A stretch of DNA of 64,000 bases from Mycolicibacter sp. MU0102 (GTDB lineage: Bacteria > Actinomycetota > Actinomycetes > Mycobacteriales > Mycobacteriaceae): NCBI RefSeq assembly GCF_963378105.1, contig NZ_OY726398.1, positions 1,612,001 to 1,676,000 on the forward strand, in the 5' to 3' direction. Position 1 is the first letter of the stretch, and each line of letters begins with the position of its first letter. Shown piece after piece: positions 59,844-64,000 of the stretch. The notes under the pieces were generated by a model. That model saw only the letters and a list, made by a program, of their open reading frames with translations, did no database searches and was not told the origin of the DNA. Position numbers and translations under genes: made by a program.

Positions 59844-60749
59844 GTGGTGGCTGCTGAAGAACTGCACTTCAGCCGGGCGGCGGCGCGTGTCTACCTGGCG
59901 CAGCAGGCACTGAGCCGCCAGATCAAAGACCTCGAAGACGAACTCGGCGTCAAACTGTTCGAACGCAACACCCGCAACGTGATTCTGACGCCCGCCGGCG
60001 AAGTCTTCCTGGAGGGAGCGCGCGGCGTCCTGGCCGCACTGGACGGCGCCGCCGCCGCGGCGGAACAGGCGGCCCGCGGGGTGGTGGGCACGCTGCGGCT
60101 GGGGTACGTACCGGGCGCCGCACTGGAACTGACCGCACCGATCATTGCCGAGTTCCAGGAAAGTCACCCCGAGGTCACCATCGAGATGCGGGAATTCCAG
60201 GTCAGCGATCCATCGGCAGGGTTGGCGTCGCGGGCCACCGACGTGGCGTTCCTGCGGTTGCCGCAGAACACAGCGAACATCAACACGGAGATCCTGGCGA
60301 TCGATCCCGTCGTCGCCATGGTGTCGACCTCGCACCGCCACGCCGGACGCACATCGGTGTCGGTGCGCGACCTTCTCGACGATCCGATCACCCAGTCGTC
60401 CAGCGTCGACCAAGCCCATCACGCGTTCTGGAGCCTGGCCGCGGCGCGCACCGAAGCGACGAAGGTCGACGTGGTGCGTGCTGATTCGATCACCGAGGAG
60501 GCGCAGGTGGTCGCCGCCGGCGCGGCCATTGCCGTCACCAGCGCAGCGGCCGCGCATTTCATGCCGTTGGCCGGGGTCCGGTTCCTGCCGATCGAGGACT
60601 GGCCCGGATCGGCGATCGCGGTGGGCTGGACCGACGACGAGCCGTCCCCGCTCGTTTCCCGCTTCGTCGACGTCGCCCGTTTGGTGCGAGATCGCGAGCC
60701 TGGCATCGTGCACGGCATCGAACACCGGCTGTTGGCGGCTTCACCGTAA
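59844..60749 (+). CDS. LysR-family transcriptional regulator (start uncertain)
   Basis: 301 residues from GTG 59844. The winged-helix DNA-binding part (HFSRAAARVYLAQQALSRQIKDLEDELGVKLFERNTRNV) is followed by an effector domain with GTLRLGYVPGA. The family usually begins about 11 residues earlier, and the DNA encodes these residues in frame (DINTRKLRHFV), preceded by ATC at 59811 instead of ATG/GTG and by no other start before the eutC stop. So the true start is either a rare ATC or the shorter GTG, which would lose part of helix 1. 44 bases after eutC and in the same direction; probable regulator of ethanolamine use. Confidence 0.82.
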   Translation: MVAAEELHFSRAAARVYLAQQALSRQIKDLEDELGVKLFERNTRNVILTPAGEVFLEGARGVLAALDGAAAAAEQAARGVVGTLRLGYVPGAALELTAPIIAEFQESHPEVTIEMREFQVSDPSAGLASRATDVAFLRLPQNTANINTEILAIDPVVAMVSTSHRHAGRTSVSVRDLLDDPITQSSSVDQAHHAFWSLAAARTEATKVDVVRADSITEEAQVVAAGAAIAVTSAAAAHFMPLAGVRFLPIEDWPGSAIAVGWTDDEPSPLVSRFVDVARLVRDREPGIVHGIEHRLLAASP

Positions 60750-60793
60750 AATCGAGAGCGGCCGTAGCTGTGCGAAGTAGGAGGTGAGCACCC

Positions 60794-61837
60794 ATGGGCG
60801 TGGCTGATGACCGCCGCTTCGAGGTACTGCGTGCCATCGTCGCCGACTTCGTCGCCACCAAAGAGCCGATCGGCTCCAAAGCGCTGGTCGAACGGCACAA
60901 CCTCGGGGTTTCTCCGGCCACGGTGCGCAACGACATGGCGGTGCTGGAGGCCGAGGGCTACATCGCCCAGCCGCACACCAGTTCCGGGCGGGTGCCCACC
61001 GAGAAGGGTTATCGGGAGTTCGTCGACCGCATCGACGACGTCAAGCCGCTGTCGTCCGCGGAGCGCCGGGCGATCCTGTCGTTTCTGGATTCCGGTGTCG
61101 ACCTCGACGACGTGCTGCGCCGAGCGGTGCGCACCCTGGCGCAGCTGACCCGCCAGGTGGCCGTCGTGCAGTACCCGACACTGTCGGTGTCCACGGTGCG
61201 CCACCTCGAGGTGATCGCGCTGACCCCAGCGCGGCTGTTGCTGGTGGTCATCACGGACTCCGGTCGAGTCGATCAGCGCATCGTCGAATTGGGCGAGCCC
61301 ATCGACGACCACCAGCTCAGCCAGCTGCGCGAGATCCTCGGTGCCGCGCTGGAAGGCAAACGGGTCTCGGCGGCCTCCACCGCCGTCGCCGAACTCGCCG
61401 GGCACCTGGACGGGCGCAGCGGGCTGTCGCCCGGCCTGGCCAACGCGGTGGGGCGCTCGGCGACCGTGCTGCTGGAATCGTTGGTCGAGCACCGCGAGGA
61501 ACGCCTGCTGCTCGGCGGTACCGCCAACCTGACCCGCAACGCCGCCGACTTCGGCAGCTCGCTGAGGTCGGTGCTGGAAGTGCTGGAAGAGCAGGTTGTG
61601 GTGCTGCGGCTGCTCGCCGTGCAGCAGGAAGCCGGTAAAGTCACGGTGCGCATCGGTCACGAGACCGAGGCTGAGGAGATGGCCGGCGCCTCGATGGTGT
61701 CCACCGCTTACGGGTCGCTGGGCACCGTGTACGGGGGCATGGGGGTGCTGGGTCCCACCCGGATGGACTATCCGGGAACGATCGCCAGTGTCGCAGCGGT
61801 TGCTATGTACATCGGCGAAGTGCTCGGGGCTCGCTAA
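60794..61837 (+). CDS. hrcA: Heat-inducible transcription repressor HrcA
   Basis: 347 residues (M. tuberculosis Rv2374c 343). Represses groE-type chaperone genes by binding CIRCE. The N-terminal winged helix is conserved (RRFEVLRAIVADFVATKEPIGSKALVERHNLGVSPATVRNDMAVLEAEGYIAQPHTSSGRVPTEKGYREFVD), and the C-terminal GAF-like half ends with VRIGHE and GSLGTVYGGMGVLGPTRMDYPGTI. AGGAGGTGAGC lies 5-10 bases before the ATG. No CIRCE repeat was found in the 44 bases upstream. Followed by dnaJ2 as in M. tuberculosis. Confidence 0.96.
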   Translation: MGVADDRRFEVLRAIVADFVATKEPIGSKALVERHNLGVSPATVRNDMAVLEAEGYIAQPHTSSGRVPTEKGYREFVDRIDDVKPLSSAERRAILSFLDSGVDLDDVLRRAVRTLAQLTRQVAVVQYPTLSVSTVRHLEVIALTPARLLLVVITDSGRVDQRIVELGEPIDDHQLSQLREILGAALEGKRVSAASTAVAELAGHLDGRSGLSPGLANAVGRSATVLLESLVEHREERLLLGGTANLTRNAADFGSSLRSVLEVLEEQVVVLRLLAVQQEAGKVTVRIGHETEAEEMAGASMVSTAYGSLGTVYGGMGVLGPTRMDYPGTIASVAAVAMYIGEVLGAR

Positions 61838-61870
61838 TCTCCGGCTGGCAGAAGTTGGGAAGGGTCAGGC

Positions 61871-63022
61871 GTGGCACGCGACTATTACGGCTTGTTGGGC
61901 GTCGATAAGGACGCGACCGACACCGAGCTCAAGCGCGCCTATCGCAAGCTGGCGCGCACCTACCACCCCGACGTCAACCCCGACGAGGCGGCGCAGGCCA
62001 AGTTCAAGGAGATCAGCGCCGCCTACGAGGTGCTGTCCGACCCGGAGAAGCGTCGCATCGTCGACCTCGGCGGCGACCCGCTGGAGAGCGGCGGGGGCGG
62101 TAACGGCTTCGGCGGCGGCTTCGGGGGTGGATTCGGCGGCCTTGGGGACGTGTTCGAGGCGTTCTTCGGCGGGGGCGCGGCCTCGCGCGGACCGATCGGA
62201 CGGGTTCGGCCGGGGTCGGACTCCCTGCTGCGCATGCGCCTGGACCTCACCGAGTGCGCCACCGGCGTGACCAAGCGCGTCACGGTCGACACCGCGGTGC
62301 TGTGCGACCGCTGCCAGGGCCGCGGCACCAACGGGGACTCGCGCCCCATGACGTGCGACACCTGCCACGGCCGCGGCGAGGTGCAGAGCATGCAGCGCTC
62401 GCTACTGGGCCAGGTCATGACCTCGCGGCCGTGCCCGACCTGCCGCGGCGTCGGCGAGGTGATCCCGGACCCCTGCCACCAGTGCGGCGGCGACGGCCGG
62501 GTGCGCTCGCGCCGTGAGATCAGCGTCAAGATCCCGGCCGGAGTCGGCGACGGCATGCGCGTCCGACTGGCCGCGCAGGGCGAGGTCGGCCCGGGCGGGG
62601 GACCGGCCGGCGACCTCTACGTCGAGGTACACGAACAGCAACACGACATCTTCGCTCGCGACGGCGACGACCTGCACTGCCACATCTCGGTGCCGATGGT
62701 CGATGCGGCGCTGGGCACCACCGTGACCGTGGATGCGATCCTCGACGGCCCCACCGACATCACCATCCCGGCCGGCACCCAACCCGGGTCGATCGTCGTC
62801 CTGCGCGGCCAGGGCATGCCGCAGGTGCGCACCGGGGTGCGCGGTGACCTGCACGCCCACATCGAGGTGGTGGTCCCCGAGCGACTCGACAGCCACGACA
62901 CCGAGCTGCTGCGCAAGTTCAAAGAGCACCGCGACCGCGAGACCGCCGAGGTCCGCTCGGCGCACACGCCGAACAGCGGCGGGCTGTTCAGCCGACTGCG
63001 CGAAACCTTCACCGGGCGCTGA
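61871..63022 (+). CDS. dnaJ2: Chaperone DnaJ2
   Basis: 383 residues. J-domain residues 1-68 with YHPDVNPD (HPD about 34-36) to stimulate DnaK, a Gly-rich linker (about 73-95), four zinc-finger repeats CDRCQGRG, CDTCHGRG, CPTCRGVG and CHQCGGDG (about 140-210), then two substrate-binding beta domains. Type I co-chaperone. 33 bases after hrcA in the same direction, matching Rv2373c. GTG start after GGGAAGG. Confidence 0.96.
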   Translation: MARDYYGLLGVDKDATDTELKRAYRKLARTYHPDVNPDEAAQAKFKEISAAYEVLSDPEKRRIVDLGGDPLESGGGGNGFGGGFGGGFGGLGDVFEAFFGGGAASRGPIGRVRPGSDSLLRMRLDLTECATGVTKRVTVDTAVLCDRCQGRGTNGDSRPMTCDTCHGRGEVQSMQRSLLGQVMTSRPCPTCRGVGEVIPDPCHQCGGDGRVRSRREISVKIPAGVGDGMRVRLAAQGEVGPGGGPAGDLYVEVHEQQHDIFARDGDDLHCHISVPMVDAALGTTVTVDAILDGPTDITIPAGTQPGSIVVLRGQGMPQVRTGVRGDLHAHIEVVVPERLDSHDTELLRKFKEHRDRETAEVRSAHTPNSGGLFSRLRETFTGR

Positions 63023-63029
63023 GCCCGCG

Positions 63030-63779
63030 GTGGCAGGCCTGTTCTACGTCGATGCGCTGCCCGAGGTGGGTGCGCTGGCCGTGCTCGGCGGCGACGCCGG
63101 GTTCCATGCCGCGACGGTGCGCCGGATTCGGCCTGGTGAGCAACTGACCCTCGGTGACGGTGCCGGGGTGGTGGCGCAATGCCAGGTCGAGGAGGCCGAC
63201 CGCGGCGGGTTGCGGGCCCGGGTGCTGGAGCGTTGCCAGATCGAGCCACCTAGTCCACCGGTCACCGTCGTGCAGGCGCTGCCCAAATCCGAACGCTCCG
63301 AGTTGGCGATCGAGCTCGCCACCGAGGCCGGCGCCGACGCCTTCATGGCCTGGCAGGCCGACCGGTGCGTGGCCCGCTGGGACGGCCCGCGAGCCGACAA
63401 GGGAGTGCGGCGCTGGCAGGCGGTCGCCCAAGCGGCCGCCGGGCAATCCCGCCGGGCCCACATTCCGCCCGTTCACGGGGTGCTGACCGGCGTTGAGCTG
63501 GTGGCGTGGGTCCGCGAACAGGTGGCTGCCGCCACGACCGTGCTGGTGCTGCATGACGCCGCCGGCGTCGCATTGGCCGACGCGGTCGGGCCCGCTGCCT
63601 CGGCGCTGGCCCTGATTGTGGGGCCCGAAGGCGGAATCACCGAGGCGGAGCTCGCGGCGTTGACCGGCGCCGGTGCCGTCGCCACCCGGCTGGGGCCCAC
63701 CGTGCTGCGCACCTCGACCGCGGCGGCGGTCGCGCTGGGCGCGCTCGGGGTGCTCACGCCTCGCTGGGGGAGTGAGTAG
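63030..63779 (+). CDS. rsmE: 16S rRNA m3U1498 methyltransferase RsmE
   Basis: 249 residues. SPOUT-fold methyltransferase with a PUA-like N-terminus (FHAATVRRIRPGEQLTLGDGAG) and the knot region VQALPKSERSELAIELATEAGADAFMAWQADRCVARW, LIVGPEGGITEAELAAL and TRLGPTVLRTSTAAAVALGAL that binds S-adenosylmethionine. Methylates the 30S decoding region. GTG 63030, 7 bases after dnaJ2, fits the usual N-terminus; the frame upstream overlaps dnaJ2. Ortholog of Rv2372c. Confidence 0.94.
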   Translation: MAGLFYVDALPEVGALAVLGGDAGFHAATVRRIRPGEQLTLGDGAGVVAQCQVEEADRGGLRARVLERCQIEPPSPPVTVVQALPKSERSELAIELATEAGADAFMAWQADRCVARWDGPRADKGVRRWQAVAQAAAGQSRRAHIPPVHGVLTGVELVAWVREQVAAATTVLVLHDAAGVALADAVGPAASALALIVGPEGGITEAELAALTGAGAVATRLGPTVLRTSTAAAVALGALGVLTPRWGSE

Positions 63780-64000
63780 CCCGGCGGGAGCGGCGCCGTC
63801 GCTGAGCATCAGCGACGGCTACGCGGTGTATCGCGGCCCAGTGGGCGGCGGCGGCCCGATTCACCGCCACGGCGCCTTCCAGATCGTGGTCGCCGGGCGA
63901 GACGACGTCGCGATGGTGGACCTCGCCGGCACCCACCATCAGGCCGCCGCACTGGTCGTGTCACCGATGGCGCCGCACCGCATCCTGGCCATCCGCGACC
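63772..64000 (+). CDS. AraC-type regulator, N-terminal cupin-like part (3' end outside window)
   Basis: 76 codons visible. GTG at 63772 with GGGGGAG upstream, overlapping the rsmE stop by 8 bases. The start (YAVYRGPVGGGGPIHRHGAFQIVVAG, then a PMAPHRILAI segment with an HxH-like pair) resembles the effector-binding domain of AraC-family regulators in actinobacteria. The DNA-binding half lies beyond the window, so the family call is tentative. Confidence 0.55.
   Translation, partial: MSSPAGAAPSLSISDGYAVYRGPVGGGGPIHRHGAFQIVVAGRDDVAMVDLAGTHHQAAALVVSPMAPHRILAIRD

Noticed and set aside
60750..60793. CIRCE element upstream of hrcA
   Set aside because: No TTAGCACTC-N9-GAGTGCTAA-like sequence in the 44-base gap.

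Overview
The window is a high-GC actinobacterial chromosome segment whose gene order follows the Mycobacterium tuberculosis interval from the cysTWA sulfate transporter (Rv2399c-Rv2397c) to dnaJ2/rsmE (Rv2373c-Rv2372c), seen in reverse. Protein lengths and motifs place it firmly in Mycobacteriaceae. It is not the tuberculosis complex, because several blocks are inserted or moved; the genus-level assignment is inference. No tRNA, rRNA, CRISPR array or transposase gene was recognised.

Layout: (1) 1-8220, assimilatory sulfur: cysT-cysW-cysA on the plus strand, then, after a bidirectional hairpin, a minus-strand pair (FhuF-like protein plus CysJ-like diflavin reductase) under a good IdeR box, then the minus-strand operon nirA-cysH-che1 preceded by a cysteine-rich leader ORF and an SD-sequestering hairpin. 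(2) 8414-12870: Rv2390c-like protein, rpfD, hemW, a small secreted protein, a Rieske/DUF2231 protein and a hemerythrin. (3) 12939-52742, a mycobactin supercluster: mbtI, then an inserted block (CstR-like repressor, MerR/BVMO/ferritin-like/SDR operon, a secreted protein), then mbtL-mbtM-mbtN, mbtK, irtA-irtB, a DUF3060 protein, mbtA, and mbtB-(cutinase, SnoaL)-mbtT-mbtC-mbtD-mbtE-mbtF-mbtG-mbtH. In M. tuberculosis, mbtL-M-N-K and irtAB lie at a separate locus (Rv1344-Rv1349); here synthesis, acyl tailing and import genes are together. (4) 52778-53296, Cfp2/MTB12. (5) 53314-60749, an insertion between cfp2 and hrcA: FGGY kinase plus sphingosine-1-phosphate-lyase-like enzyme, HisN-like phosphatase, ethanolamine ammonia-lyase EutB/EutC, LysR regulator. 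(6) 60794-64000: hrcA, dnaJ2, rsmE and a partial AraC-like gene.

How the genes work together: MbtI makes salicylate; MbtA loads it on MbtB, which adds and cyclises Ser/Thr; MbtE/MbtF add lysines; MbtC/MbtD supply the hydroxyacyl unit; MbtG hydroxylates lysine; MbtM/L/N/K make and attach the lipid; MbtT edits; MbtH assists adenylation; IrtAB imports and reduces the ferric siderophore. IdeR-like boxes precede mbtI, mbtL, mbtK/irtA, mbtA/mbtB, mbtT and the FhuF-like/diflavin pair, so iron shortage probably induces all of them.

Most interesting points: MbtE is bimodular, and its second adenylation domain lacks the Asp that binds the alpha-amino group; an IdeR-boxed FhuF-like/diflavin operon is embedded in the sulfur locus; a short repeat is shared by the mbtE start and an mbtF linker; a polycysteine attenuator precedes nirA; and an S1P-lyase-like gene sits near eutBC. 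All calls come from reading the sequence; no database search was run.
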